Shown in pieces: positions 17,152-26,318 of a stretch of 64,000 nucleotides of DNA. The DNA is taken from assembly GCA_018001015.1 (NCBI GenBank), contig JAGNIV010000005.1, positions 106,547 to 170,546 of the forward strand. The letters are read 5' to 3'. Every line of letters begins with the position of its first letter. Positions within the stretch are counted from its first letter, which is position 1. This DNA is from Phenylobacterium sp. (GTDB lineage Bacteria; Pseudomonadota; Alphaproteobacteria; Caulobacterales; Caulobacteraceae). Made by a program: the position numbers and the translations under genes. A model generated the notes under the pieces. That model did not search any database and had not been told where the DNA came from. It saw only the letters and a program-made list of their open reading frames with translations.

Positions 17152-20100
17152 ATGTCGCTTCGTCATCTCCTGCTCGCCGCGGCCTCCCCCCTGTGCCTGG
17201 TGGCGGGGCCCGCCTGGGCCGAGACCGCGATCTCCACGGCGGTGACCACGCCGGTCACCACCGCCACGGCGGCCGGCGGTGCGCGGGACGATGTGAAGGT
17301 CACCTCGGCGGGCTCGATCAAGGTCACCAGCGGCGTGGCCCTGACCTTGAACAGCGACAACAATGTCACCCACGAGGGTGTCATCACGATCTCCGACGCC
17401 AGCGACGCCAGCGGCGTGGCGATCGTCGGCGGCAAGACCGGCGAGGTGAAGCTGTCGGGGTCGATCGTCGTCGACGACACCACCGAGATCAAGGACACCG
17501 ACACCGACGGGGACATGGACGGGGCCTTCGCCGTCGGCTCCAACCGGGTGGGGGTGCGGGTCACCGGCCCGGCCACCTTCCACGGTTCCATCACCCAGGC
17601 GGCCGGGACCGTCACGGTTGAAGGCAACGATTCAGCCGGCGTCGCGCTGGAGAGCGCCATCGATGGGTCCCTGCAGACCGCGGGGGCCATCTCGGTGATC
17701 GGCGATCGTTCCTACGGGCTGCATGCCCTGGGCACGGTCGGTGGCGACGTGGCGGTGACCGGGAGCGTCACCGCCCAAGGCAAGGACTCCGTGGGCGTGG
17801 CCCTGGACGACAATGTCGGCGGCAAGCTCTCCATCAATTCAGCGATCGGAGCTTCCGGGTTCCGCTCCACGACCCGAGGGACCGACGCCGTGGTGGCCAA
17901 GCTGGACGCCGACGATCTGCTGATCGGCGGGCCGGCGGTTCGCGTGCGCGGAGACCTGTTCGGCGGGATGCTGATCGGAAGCTCCGGCTCGGCCAGCGCC
18001 TACGGCTCGGCGCCGGGCGTGCTGATCGGGTCCGATACCCGCAACGTTCGCCTGGGCGTGCTTGGGACCGGCGCCGACGCCTTCGGCTTCATGAACAAGG
18101 GCGCGATACTGGGCGCGGGGATCTATGACGGGGTGGCCGCCGTCGGCGTGAAGTTCGGCGGCCTGGGCCACACGGTGAGCGTGGAGGGCGGCGTCTGGAA
18201 CTCCGGTTCGATCCTGGCCACCGGGGTCAAGGCCGGCGCCACCGCCTTCTGGATGGGGGCCGGCGCCTCGAGCGCGAACCTCACCAACGCTGCGGTGATC
18301 AAGGCCAGCACGACGGCCACCGACGCCAACGATATCGCCGCCATCCGCATCGACGCCGGCGCCTCGCTGCCCTATCTCGCCAACAGCGGCTCGATCAGCG
18401 CTGTCGTCAGCGGCTCCAAGGCCTCGGCCACCGCCGTGCTGGACGCCTCAGGGTCGCTGAGGACCCTCGAGAACATCAACTCCATCGCCGCCACGGTGAC
18501 CGCCACCGACGCCACGATCCCGGTGACCGGGCGGGCCATCGCCCTGGACCTGCGGGCCAACACCGCGGGCGTGACCCTGCGCCAGTACGCCAACAGCGAC
18601 ACCGCCATCACGCCCACCATCACCGGCGACGTGCTGTTCGGCTCGGGCGCGGGGCGGCTGGAGCTGCTGGCCGGCGTGCTGAACGGGGCGGTGGCCTTCG
18701 GTTCGGGCGCCGACAGCCTGGTGATCAATGGCGGCGCCAAGCTGACCGGCGCACTCACCGACGCCGGCGGCGGCCTGACCGTCGACATCGTCAAGGGACG
18801 GCTGACCGACACCAGCACGGCGACGGTCAATCTCACCAGCCTGAACCTGGGCGCGGCGGGCGAGCTGGTGTTCACCGCCGACCCCAAGGCCGCCAAGTCC
18901 ACCCTGTTCAACGTCTCCGGCGCCGCGACCCTGGCCACCGGCTCCAAGATCGGCCTCTCCTTCGCCTCCAAGCTGGAGGCTCCGGCCAGCTTCACCCTGA
19001 TCAAGGCCGGGTCGCTCACCACCGGGACCCTGGACGACAGCCTGCTGGGGGACACGCCCTATCTCTACAAGGCAACTCTGCGGGTCGATGCGCCCACCAC
19101 CAGCCTGGTGGCCGACGTGCGTCGCCGCACCGCCGCCGAGGCGGGCATGACCGCCTCGGAAAGCGCGGCCTATGACGCGGTGTTCGCCGCCTTCGACAAG
19201 GACACCGCCGTCCGCGACGCCCTGCTGGGCAAGACCACCCAGGCCGGCTTCCAGGCCCTCTACGACCAGTTCCTGCCCGACCACGCCGGCGGCCTGTTCC
19301 ACACCCTGGCGGCGGCCTCCGACGCCGCGAGCCGGGGCCCCGACGCTGACGTCTCCATGAGCGACGAGGAGGGCGGTCTGCGCGCCTGGACCCAGGAGAT
19401 CGGGGTGATGATCAAACGCGACGTGGACCGCTCCACCGCCTACGACGCCGGCGGGTTCGGTATCGCGGCGGGGATCGAGGCGCCCAACACCGCGCTGGGC
19501 GCCGTCGGCCTGCAGACCAGCTTCCTTAATGTCGATGTCGATGAGGTCGGCGCGGTGGGCTCGGAGTCGCTCAGCGGCACGGTGCTGTCGGCGGGCGTCT
19601 ACTGGCGCGAGAGCCTGGGTCAGCTGACGGTGGGGGCCGGGATCACCGGCGGCTACGCCAGTCTCAAGAGCGAGCGGGTGCTGAGCGACTCCGGCTTCAC
19701 CCGCACCGCGTCCTCCGACTGGAATGGCGCGACCGTCGCCGCCCATGCCCATGTGAACTGGAACCTGGAGGGCGACACCTTCTACGCTAGGCCCCAGGCC
19801 ACCCTGGACTACTTCCTGCTGAAGGAAGGCGACCGCACCGAGACCGGCGGCGGCGAGGCCGTGAACCTGGCCATCGAAGAGCGGTCCTCCAGCCAGATCG
19901 CCGCCTTCGCGGGCGTCAGCATCGGGGCCAGGTTCGGCCTGAAGGGTGACTTCCGCTGGGGTCCGGAACTGACCGCCGGCTGGCGGCAGGTCTCGGGCGA
20001 CGGGGCCGACGCCACCACGGCCCGCTTCGTCAGCGGCGGATCGGCCTTCACCATCGCCGCGCCGGAACTCTCGGGTGGCGGAGCCGTTGTACGCTTGGCC

Positions 20101-20208
20101 CTTCGTGGCCAGAGCGACTATGTCGACTTCGCGCTCGAAGGCGGCGGAGAGGTTCGCGACGACTACGAGGCCTACGACGCCCGCATCGTCGCCCGTATGG
20201 TGTTCTGA
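17152..20208 (+). CDS. Autotransporter (type Va) with large passenger domain
   Basis: A 1018-residue outer-membrane autotransporter. A signal peptide (hydrophobic LLLAAASPLCLVAG, cleavage after AWA about residue 23) is followed by a repetitive Gly/Ala/Thr/Ser/Val-rich passenger to about residue 670 with beta-helix-like repeats (ITGDVLFGSGAGRLELLAG; GAVAFGSGADSLVINGGAKL). A helical linker and a C-terminal beta-barrel from about 740 end in RIVARMVF, with the terminal Phe expected for Bam recognition. Passenger function is unknown (adhesion is common). A TATAAA at 17052 upstream could be its -10. It is divergent from the XRE/RTX pair. Confidence 0.92.
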   Translation: MSLRHLLLAAASPLCLVAGPAWAETAISTAVTTPVTTATAAGGARDDVKVTSAGSIKVTSGVALTLNSDNNVTHEGVITISDASDASGVAIVGGKTGEVKLSGSIVVDDTTEIKDTDTDGDMDGAFAVGSNRVGVRVTGPATFHGSITQAAGTVTVEGNDSAGVALESAIDGSLQTAGAISVIGDRSYGLHALGTVGGDVAVTGSVTAQGKDSVGVALDDNVGGKLSINSAIGASGFRSTTRGTDAVVAKLDADDLLIGGPAVRVRGDLFGGMLIGSSGSASAYGSAPGVLIGSDTRNVRLGVLGTGADAFGFMNKGAILGAGIYDGVAAVGVKFGGLGHTVSVEGGVWNSGSILATGVKAGATAFWMGAGASSANLTNAAVIKASTTATDANDIAAIRIDAGASLPYLANSGSISAVVSGSKASATAVLDASGSLRTLENINSIAATVTATDATIPVTGRAIALDLRANTAGVTLRQYANSDTAITPTITGDVLFGSGAGRLELLAGVLNGAVAFGSGADSLVINGGAKLTGALTDAGGGLTVDIVKGRLTDTSTATVNLTSLNLGAAGELVFTADPKAAKSTLFNVSGAATLATGSKIGLSFASKLEAPASFTLIKAGSLTTGTLDDSLLGDTPYLYKATLRVDAPTTSLVADVRRRTAAEAGMTASESAAYDAVFAAFDKDTAVRDALLGKTTQAGFQALYDQFLPDHAGGLFHTLAAASDAASRGPDADVSMSDEEGGLRAWTQEIGVMIKRDVDRSTAYDAGGFGIAAGIEAPNTALGAVGLQTSFLNVDVDEVGAVGSESLSGTVLSAGVYWRESLGQLTVGAGITGGYASLKSERVLSDSGFTRTASSDWNGATVAAHAHVNWNLEGDTFYARPQATLDYFLLKEGDRTETGGGEAVNLAIEERSSSQIAAFAGVSIGARFGLKGDFRWGPELTAGWRQVSGDGADATTARFVSGGSAFTIAAPELSGGGAVVRLALRGQSDYVDFALEGGGEVRDDYEAYDARIVARMVF

Positions 20209-20218
20209 GGCGCGCGAC

Positions 20219-20497
20219 ATGACCCATCTCGCCGGAGGACTGCTGGCCGTGGCGGCTGTGCTGGTCTGCATCGCCCGTCGCACCGCCGGAAAGCCGCCCC
20301 TATGGCGCTCCAAGCTGGCCCTTGTGGGCGCGCTGCTGTGTCTGATTTCAGGCAGCGTCCTGGTGGCGCTGGACCCCACGGCGATCGGCGAGACTCCGGT
20401 GGTGATCGTGGCCGCCCTCTGCCTGTTCGAGGGCGGCATGGCGCTGATCAGCCTGATGGCGGCGGCGGGCGCGCGCCAGCCGAGGTGGCTCGGCTAG
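20219..20497 (+). CDS. Small membrane protein downstream of the autotransporter
   Basis: A 92-residue protein with three probable membrane helices (MTHLAGGLLAVAAVLVCIA; LALVGALLCLISGSVLVAL; VVIVAALCLFEGGMALISLM). The open frame extends upstream inside the autotransporter gene, but the ATG at 20219 fits the membrane-protein pattern. It begins 11 bases after the autotransporter stop, so cotranslation is likely. Function unknown. Confidence 0.65.
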   Translation: MTHLAGGLLAVAAVLVCIARRTAGKPPLWRSKLALVGALLCLISGSVLVALDPTAIGETPVVIVAALCLFEGGMALISLMAAAGARQPRWLG

Positions 20498-20609
20498 ACC
20501 CGTTTCAAGTTTCCCCCCCGGACCCTCATCCCGGACTTCCGGGATCCGGATCGCAAAGCCCCCCAGCCGATGATCCGGGCCCTGGCGCAAGCCGGGGCGA
20601 GCGGGGGAC

Positions 20610-21269
20610 CTATCTGGGGAACAGCTCGCCGGCGCCCGTCGGTGAGGCCGCCTCCGCCGCGCCCTTGCGGCTCAGCAGAAACAGCGCGGTTTCCGAGCGC
20701 CAGTTCTCCAGCGCCCGGGTCGGGTCGATGGGCCGCGCGGGCTTGCCGGCGTTGAGCGCCGAGCAGGCCTCGATGCGCAGGTCCAGGTCGTCGCAGAGCG
20801 CGGTGAAGTCGTGCAGGGTGCAGAGGTGGATGTTCGGCGTCGACCACCAGGGCTCGGGCAGGGCCTTGGTCTCGGGCATGCGGCCATGGACCATCAGCGA
20901 CCAGCGCACCCGCCACTGGCCGAAATTGGGCAGGGACACCACCGCCCGGTCGGCGATGCGCAGCAGTTCGTTCAGCACGTGCCGCGGCTCGCGCATCTGC
21001 TGCAGGGTCTTGGACAGGATGGCGTAGTCGAAGGCCCGGGTCGGGAAGTGGTCCAGGTCGCGGTCGCCGTCCCCCTGCACCACCGCCAGACCCCGCGCCA
21101 GGCAGGCCGAGACCCCCTGGCTGGAAATCTCCAGGCCCTGGCCGTCGACACCCTTCTCGCGGGTCAGCAGCTCCAGCAGTTCGCCCTCGCCGCAGCCGAC
21201 GTCGAGCACGCGGGAGCCGGGACGCACCAGGCGCAGGATCTCCTTGAAGTCCTCGCGGGTGGTCTTCAC
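20610..21269 (-). CDS. metW: Methionine biosynthesis protein MetW
   Basis: A 219-residue methyltransferase-fold protein of the MetW family, which partners homoserine O-acyltransferase MetX in many proteobacteria. Visible features are [15 protein letters not shown] (motif I, about 20-34), the MetW-type [29 protein letters not shown] and [18 protein letters not shown]. Its start overlaps the metX stop by 4 bases (ATGA), indicating translational coupling. Family work suggests it activates MetX rather than methylating a metabolite. Confidence 0.96.
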   Translation of the reverse strand: MKTTREDFKEILRLVRPGSRVLDVGCGEGELLELLTREKGVDGQGLEISSQGVSACLARGLAVVQGDGDRDLDHFPTRAFDYAILSKTLQQMREPRHVLNELLRIADRAVVSLPNFGQWRVRWSLMVHGRMPETKALPEPWWSTPNIHLCTLHDFTALCDDLDLRIEACSALNAGKPARPIDPTRALENWRSETALFLLSRKGAAEAASPTGAGELFPR

Positions 21270-22423
21270 CTCAGGCCTCGCTTCTCGGCGGCCGAGGCCA
21301 GGAAGCCACGCAGGGCCGAGTCCAGGGCCGGCTCGTCCAGGAAGATGGCGTCGTGGCCCTTGTCGGTGGTGATCTCGGCGAAGCTGGCGCGGCAGCCGGC
21401 GGCGTTGAGGGCGCGCACGATGTCGCGGCTTTCGGCGGTGGCGTAGAGCCAGTCCGAGGAGAAGGACAGCACACAGAACCTGACATTCCGGGCGCGCAGG
21501 AAGGCGTTGGCCAGCACCCCGTCGTGACCGGCGGCCAGATCGAAATAGTCCAGGGCGCGGGTGATGTAGAGGTAGGAGTTGGCGTCGAAGCGGTCGACGA
21601 AGCTGGACCCCTGGTGGCGCAGATAGCTCTCCACCTGGAAGTCTGCGTCGAAGCCCCAGGACAGGCCGTCGCGCTGCAGCTCGCGGCCGAACTTCCGCTG
21701 CAGGGCGGTCTCCGACAGATAGGTGATGTGGGCGGCCATGCGGGCGACGGCCAGGCCCTTTTCGGGGCGCACGCCCTCAAGCTCATAGGCGCCGCCGCGC
21801 CAGTCGGGGTCGGCCATGATCGCCTGGCGGCCCACCTCGTGGAAGGCGATGTTCTGGGCCGAATGGCGCGCCGCGGCCGCCACGACGATGGCCGAGAACA
21901 ACCGCTCGGGATAGTCGGCCGCCCATTGCAGGACCTGCATGCCGCCCATGGAGGCGCCCACCACGGAAAACAGGGTCTCGATGCCGAAGGACTCCACCAG
22001 CATGGCCTGGGCGCGGACCATGTCGGCGATGGTGATCATCGGGAATGCCAGGCCGTAGGGCTTGCCCGTCATCGGATCCAGGGACGACGGCCCGGTGGAG
22101 CCCATGCAGCCGCCGATGACATTGGGGCAGATGATGAAGTAGCGGGCCGGGTCCAGCGGCAAGCCCTCGCCGACCACCGTGGTCCACCATCCCGGCTTGC
22201 CGGTGACCGGATGGGTGGAGGCCACATACTGGTCGCCGGTCAGCGCATGGCAGATCAGCACGGCGTTGGACTTGTCGGCGTTCAGCGTGCCGTAGGTGCG
22301 GTAGGCCATCTCCAGCGGGGCCAGGACCGCGCCGGAATCCAGGCGCAGCGGACGGTCGGCCGGCGACCTCCAGGTCCCGCCGTCGGTAGGGGTGGCGAGG
22401 GTGGCTTGGCCGACGTCGCTCAT
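21266..22423 (-). CDS. metX: Homoserine O-acetyltransferase
   Basis: Acylates homoserine for methionine synthesis (the name allows acetyl or succinyl donor; sequence alone does not settle it). The 385-residue alpha/beta-hydrolase-fold protein has [11 protein letters not shown], the [11 protein letters not shown] oxyanion region, the nucleophile elbow GASMGGMQ (Ser158) and the late catalytic residues in SSDWLYA and [11 protein letters not shown]. The frame is open upstream, but the ATG at 22423 gives a standard N-terminus. I looked for a SAM-II type riboswitch in the 109 bases upstream and did not find one. Confidence 0.95.
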   Translation of the reverse strand: MSDVGQATLATPTDGGTWRSPADRPLRLDSGAVLAPLEMAYRTYGTLNADKSNAVLICHALTGDQYVASTHPVTGKPGWWTTVVGEGLPLDPARYFIICPNVIGGCMGSTGPSSLDPMTGKPYGLAFPMITIADMVRAQAMLVESFGIETLFSVVGASMGGMQVLQWAADYPERLFSAIVVAAAARHSAQNIAFHEVGRQAIMADPDWRGGAYELEGVRPEKGLAVARMAAHITYLSETALQRKFGRELQRDGLSWGFDADFQVESYLRHQGSSFVDRFDANSYLYITRALDYFDLAAGHDGVLANAFLRARNVRFCVLSFSSDWLYATAESRDIVRALNAAGCRASFAEITTDKGHDAIFLDEPALDSALRGFLASAAEKRGLR

Positions 22424-22532
22424 GGCCCGCTTGGACCGCCAACCTCTTTCGCTGTCAACCGCTTCGCGTCGGCGCGATGGCCCGCTATGAACCGATGCGA
22501 CTCCCACGCATGGGTGGGACGACGGAGAGACC

Positions 22533-23024
22533 ATGGACCGGCTGATCCTCCTGCGGCACGGCGAGGCCGAGCGCGACGCCCCGAGCGGCGACGATTTCGA
22601 CCGCCGGTTGGTCCGGCGCGGGATCGCGGCCAGCGCCGCCATGGGCGAGACCCTGGCCGACCTCGGTTTCCGCCCGGACCTGGCCCTGGTCTCGGCCGCC
22701 GCCCGGACCCGTGACACCTGGGAGGCGCTCTGCAATGCGTTTCCCAGCGCGCAGGTGCGGTTCGAGGACAGCCTCTATCTCGCCGAGCCCGAACGGGTGC
22801 GGGCGCTGGCCCAGGCGGCGGGCGCCACCTGCGGCACGGTGATGGTGGTGGGGCACAATCCGGGCCTGCAGGACCTGACGGTCCAGATGCTGAGGGAGGG
22901 CGGCGCGCCCGCCGCGCTGATCGCCAAGGCGCAGAACGGCTTCCCGACCTCGGCGGCGTCCGTCTTCCTCTTCGACCACGCCGGCCGCCCGTCCTATGAC
23001 GGCCTGTTCTTCCCGGCGCGGTGA
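22533..23024 (+). CDS. SixA-like histidine phosphatase
   Basis: A 163-residue histidine-phosphatase-superfamily protein of the phosphohistidine phosphatase SixA type. It has the RHG motif [10 protein letters not shown] (His9), an Arg in [11 protein letters not shown], and the second catalytic His108 in [11 protein letters not shown]. SixA removes phosphate from phosphohistidine in phosphorelay domains. The ATG follows a GGAGAGACC site. It is divergent from metX and unrelated to it in pathway. Confidence 0.9.
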   Translation: MDRLILLRHGEAERDAPSGDDFDRRLVRRGIAASAAMGETLADLGFRPDLALVSAAARTRDTWEALCNAFPSAQVRFEDSLYLAEPERVRALAQAAGATCGTVMVVGHNPGLQDLTVQMLREGGAPAALIAKAQNGFPTSAASVFLFDHAGRPSYDGLFFPAR

Positions 23025-23335
23025 GAGATGGGCGAGGCCGCAATCCTTCCCTTCTCCCCTTGCGGGAGAAGGTGGCCGGTTGGAGACCGGTCGGATGAGG
23101 GCGCGCGCTCCACTTTCAAAACAAAAACTCCCGTCATCCCGGACGGCCGGCAGGCCGATCCGGGACCCAGGGGCGGAGTGCTCGGCCCCTGGGTCCCGGC
23201 TCTCCGCTGCGCTGCGGCCGGGATGACGCCGGATTTTTTCGGATGGGGCTATCGACCCTTCATCCGACCCTGCTCCGCAGGGCCACCTTCTCCCGCACGG
23301 GGAGAAGGACACGCTCTTGCTCATCGGACACCCAG
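23025..23335. repeat. Nested palindromic repeat block (type C around type B copy)
   Basis: This 311-base stretch between the phosphatase and DUF952 genes holds no gene but two nested inverted repeats. The outer arms (about 23048-23101 and 23258-23309) contain CCTTCTCCCC..GGGAGAAGGTGGCC and GGTCGGATGAGGG and its imperfect complement. Inside lies a type B composite palindrome at 23132-23228 (GTCATCCCGG...CCGGGATGAC with inner ACCCAGGGGC/CCCCTGGGT). The nesting suggests one repeat inserted into another. Confidence 0.75.
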
Positions 23336-23677
23336 ATGACCCGCATCTACAAGATCCTCTCCCGCGCCGAATGGAGCGCCGCCGAGGCGTCGGGAAGCTT
23401 CCTGGGCTCCGCCGTCGATCTGGCCGACGGCTTCATTCATTTTTCCACCGGCGCCCAGGCGGCCGAGACCGCGCGGCGCTACTTCAAGGACCTCTCCGGC
23501 CTGGTGGTGCTGGAGGTGGAGGGCGACGACCTGGGGGCGGCGTTGCGCTGGGAGCCGTCGCGGGGTGGGGGGCTGTTTCCGCATCTCTACGACGTCCTGA
23601 CGCCGGGCCAGGTCAGGGCCGTGATCGAGGCGCCGCTGGGCCCGGACGGCGTGCCGGTGCTGGGAGACCTCGCGTGA
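23336..23677 (+). CDS. DUF952 family protein
   Basis: A 113-residue DUF952 protein: TRIYKILSRAEWSAAEASG at the N-terminus, DLADGFIHFSTGAQAAETA (the family's conserved DGFIHxS), then LRWEPSRGGGLFPHLY near the C-terminus. The molecular role is unknown. Its stop overlaps the GTG start of pyrD by 4 bases (GTGA), and as I recall DUF952-pyrD is a recurrent arrangement in alphaproteobacteria. The ATG at 23336 is chosen over upstream frames because it restores the family start. Confidence 0.9.
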   Translation: MTRIYKILSRAEWSAAEASGSFLGSAVDLADGFIHFSTGAQAAETARRYFKDLSGLVVLEVEGDDLGAALRWEPSRGGGLFPHLYDVLTPGQVRAVIEAPLGPDGVPVLGDLA

Positions 23678-24714
23678 TCCACGACCTGGCCGCCCGCGCC
23701 CTGCACCTGCTCGACCCCGAGGACGCCCACGGCGTCACGATCAAGGGCCTGGCCCTGGGCCTGGGTCCCCGCGCGGGCCGTGACGACCCGATCCTGGCCA
23801 CGACGGTGGCGGGGTTGTCCCTGCCCAACTGCGTCGGCCTGGCGCCCGGCTTCGACAAGAACGCGGAGGTGTTTGGCCCCATGCTGGCCGCCGGCTTCGG
23901 CTTCGTGGAGTGCGGCACGGTCACGCCGCTGCCCCAGGCGGGCAACCCGCGCCCGCGGCTGTTCCGGCTGACGCAGGATGAGGGCGTCATCAATCGCATG
24001 GGCTTCAACAATCAGGGCCTGGAGCCCTTCGCGGCTCGGTTGGCGCGGCGAGGGCCCGGGGTGATCGGGGCCAATATCGGCGCCAACAAGGACGCCGCCG
24101 ATCGCATCGGCGACTATGTGACTGGGCTGGAGCGCCTCTGGGGCCTGGCCTCCTATTTCACCATCAACATCTCCTCGCCCAACACGCCGGGCCTGCGCGC
24201 CCTGCAGACCAAGGCGGCGCTGGAGGAGCTGCTGGGCCGGCTGGCCGAGACCCGTGACAGCCTGCCCGCGCAGGGCCGCGTGCCCATGTTCCTGAAGGTC
24301 GCGCCCGACCTGGAGGCCGGTGAGGTGGAGGCCATCGTCGAGACGGTGATCGCCAACGGCCTGTCGGGGGTGATCGTCTCCAACACCACCATCGGCCGCC
24401 CGGACCTGCGTTCGCGCCACTCAGGCGAGACCGGCGGGCTGTCCGGCGCGCCTCTGAAGGCCCTAGCCCAGCAGATGATGGGCGAGTTCCACGCCGCCAG
24501 CGCCGGCCGGGTCGCCCTGATCGGCGCGGGGGGCATCGCCTCGGGCGCGGACGCCTATGCGCGCATCCGCGCGGGCGCCAGCGCGGTGCAGCTCTATTCG
24601 GCCCTGGTGTTCGGCGGACCGGGCCTGGTGACCCGCATAAAGGCCGACCTGGCGCGGCGCCTGAAGGCCGACGGTTTCCCCAGCGTGGCCGCCGCCGTCG
24701 GGACGAGCGGCTAG
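23674..24714 (+). CDS. pyrD: Dihydroorotate dehydrogenase (quinone), class 2
   Basis: Oxidises dihydroorotate to orotate in pyrimidine synthesis, passing electrons to quinone at the inner membrane. The 346-residue TIM-barrel protein has the class 2 N-terminal helix (HDLAARALHLLDPEDAH), the FMN-site GFDKNAEVFGP, GFNNQGLEP, the catalytic serine segment NISSPNTPGLR, KVAPDL, SNTTIGR, and the phosphate-binding IGAGGIASGADAY. The start is GTG at 23674, overlapping the DUF952 stop, which implies translational coupling. Confidence 0.95.
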   Translation: MIHDLAARALHLLDPEDAHGVTIKGLALGLGPRAGRDDPILATTVAGLSLPNCVGLAPGFDKNAEVFGPMLAAGFGFVECGTVTPLPQAGNPRPRLFRLTQDEGVINRMGFNNQGLEPFAARLARRGPGVIGANIGANKDAADRIGDYVTGLERLWGLASYFTINISSPNTPGLRALQTKAALEELLGRLAETRDSLPAQGRVPMFLKVAPDLEAGEVEAIVETVIANGLSGVIVSNTTIGRPDLRSRHSGETGGLSGAPLKALAQQMMGEFHAASAGRVALIGAGGIASGADAYARIRAGASAVQLYSALVFGGPGLVTRIKADLARRLKADGFPSVAAAVGTSG

Positions 24715-24780
24715 ATTCCCCTCTCGCGCGAACAGACGTCGCGTTGCCGAAAGGCCCACGGTGAAGTAGGGGGAAGGCTC

Positions 24781-26265
24781 ATGGCGGACGCCCCTCAGCC
24801 TCAGGCGCCCCCGAGGCGAACCAGACGGCGGTTCTTCTGGCCGGGCGGCCTCTCCGCGCGTCTGCTGATTCTCACCATCCTCTTCGTGGTCACGGCCGGG
24901 GCCCTGGCCCTGCCGCTCGCCCTGGCGTCCTTCGAGGAGCAGTGGCTGCTGGACCGGGTCCGCTCCGCCGAACTGGCCACCATCGCCCCCGATGTCGCGC
25001 CTGATCGGGTGGTGAGCGAGGCCCTGGCCGCCCAGCTGCTCGAGGGCGCCGGGGTGCAGCGGGTGGCGATCCAGACCGAGGGCATGCGGCGCCTGGTGCT
25101 GCAGGGGCCCAAGCTCGAGCGGGCGCCCTACCTCGTGGACCTGCGCGACCAGGCGCCGATGTCCTGGCTGGCCGCGCCCTTCCAGACCCTGTTGGGCGGC
25201 GGCGAGGGCCGTATGGTCCGGGTGATCGCCGAACCGCGCATCCGCAAGGCCGACTTCATCGAGATCGTCGCCCCCGACGCGGTCCTGAAGCAGGAGCTGA
25301 CCCGCTACCTCTGGCAGCTGCTGCTGATCATGGCCTTCGTGGCCACCATGGCCGGCATCCTGGTCTACCTGTCGCTGGCCTTCTTCCTGGTGCGGCCCAT
25401 GCAGCGGATCACCAACGCCATGGAGCGGTTCCGCGCCGATCCCGACGACCCCGCCTCGCACCTCGACCCCTCCGGCCGCCGCGACGAGATCGGCCGCGCC
25501 GAGGTGGAGCTGGACCTGATGCAGGCCGACCTGCGGGTGGCGCTGAACTCGCGGGCCCGGCTGGCGGCCCTGGGCGAGGCGGTGGCCAAGATCAATCACG
25601 ACCTGCGCAACATGCTCACCAGCGCCCAGATCGCCTCGGAGCGGCTGGCGGCGTCGCGCGACCCCAAGGTCGCCCAGGCCCTGCCGCGCCTGGAGCGCGC
25701 CCTGGATCGGGCCGTGAAGCTGGCCACCGACGTCCTGGTCTATGGCAAGACCCAGGAGGCCGCCCCCGACATCGGCGCCATGCCCTTCGCGCCGGCCCTG
25801 GAGATGGCCGCCGAGGAGGCCCGCCTGTCCCCGGAGGGCGTGCGCCTGGTGACCGAGATCGACCCCGCCGACCAGGTGACCGCCGATCCCGACCAGCTGC
25901 ACCGGATCGTCGTCAACCTGCTGCGGAACGCCCGCGAGGCCATCGAGCAGCAGGAGGGCCGCCGCGAACCCGGGGTCGTCACGGTTTCCCTGGCCCAGGC
26001 CGATGGCGCGACCCTGATCCGCTTTTCCGACAACGGTCCAGGGGTCTCGAAACGCGCCCAGGAGCGGATCTTCCAGCCCTTCGCGGGCTCCAGCCGGCCC
26101 GGGGGCGCGGGGCTTGGCCTGGCCATCGCCCGTGAGCTGGCCCAGGGGCACGGCGGTGACCTTATCCTGGCCGAAACCGGGGATCAGGGTTCGGTGTTCG
26201 AACTGCGCCTGCCCGGCGCGCCGCCGCGGCTCAAGGCCAAGCGGACGCGGAAACCGGCCGCTTAA
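24781..26265 (+). CDS. Membrane-bound sensor histidine kinase
   Basis: A 494-residue sensor kinase. Two membrane helices (about residues 27-50 and 180-205) bracket a periplasmic domain. A HAMP-like segment (RPMQRITNAMERF) and linker follow, then a HisKA dimerisation domain with His273 in KINHDLRNMLTS. The ATPase domain has an N-box VVNLLRNAREAIEQ, a G1 FSDNGPGVS and a G2 GGAGLGLAIAREL. There is no adjacent response regulator, so it is an orphan kinase. The C-terminus is basic and disordered. The signal is unknown. Confidence 0.93.
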   Translation: MADAPQPQAPPRRTRRRFFWPGGLSARLLILTILFVVTAGALALPLALASFEEQWLLDRVRSAELATIAPDVAPDRVVSEALAAQLLEGAGVQRVAIQTEGMRRLVLQGPKLERAPYLVDLRDQAPMSWLAAPFQTLLGGGEGRMVRVIAEPRIRKADFIEIVAPDAVLKQELTRYLWQLLLIMAFVATMAGILVYLSLAFFLVRPMQRITNAMERFRADPDDPASHLDPSGRRDEIGRAEVELDLMQADLRVALNSRARLAALGEAVAKINHDLRNMLTSAQIASERLAASRDPKVAQALPRLERALDRAVKLATDVLVYGKTQEAAPDIGAMPFAPALEMAAEEARLSPEGVRLVTEIDPADQVTADPDQLHRIVVNLLRNAREAIEQQEGRREPGVVTVSLAQADGATLIRFSDNGPGVSKRAQERIFQPFAGSSRPGGAGLGLAIARELAQGHGGDLILAETGDQGSVFELRLPGAPPRLKAKRTRKPAA

Positions 26266-26269
26266 ATCT

Positions 26270-26296
26270 GCTCATCCCGGCGAAGCCGGGAGAAGC
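26270..26296. repeat. Half-copy of type A palindrome
   Basis: GCTCATCCCGGCGAAGCCGGGAGAAGC forms a short hairpin matching one arm of the type A composite palindromes seen at 7010 and 51868. It lies between the convergent histidine kinase and gamma-glutamyltransferase genes and could serve as a shared terminator, though it lacks a T-run. Confidence 0.5.
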
Positions 26297-26318
26297 GGTG
26301 GTGAGTTAAGAGCGGTGA

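Noticed and set aside
22424-22532. SAM-II (SAM-alpha) riboswitch upstream of metX
   Set aside because: The element is common before metX in alphaproteobacteria, but I could not find the conserved pseudoknot segments (for example a GCUAAAAAGC-type stretch) in these 109 bases.
24463-26151. Long minus-strand open frame over the histidine kinase
   Set aside because: Gln/His/Gly-rich translation typical of antisense frames in high-GC genes; the plus-strand kinase has clear domains.
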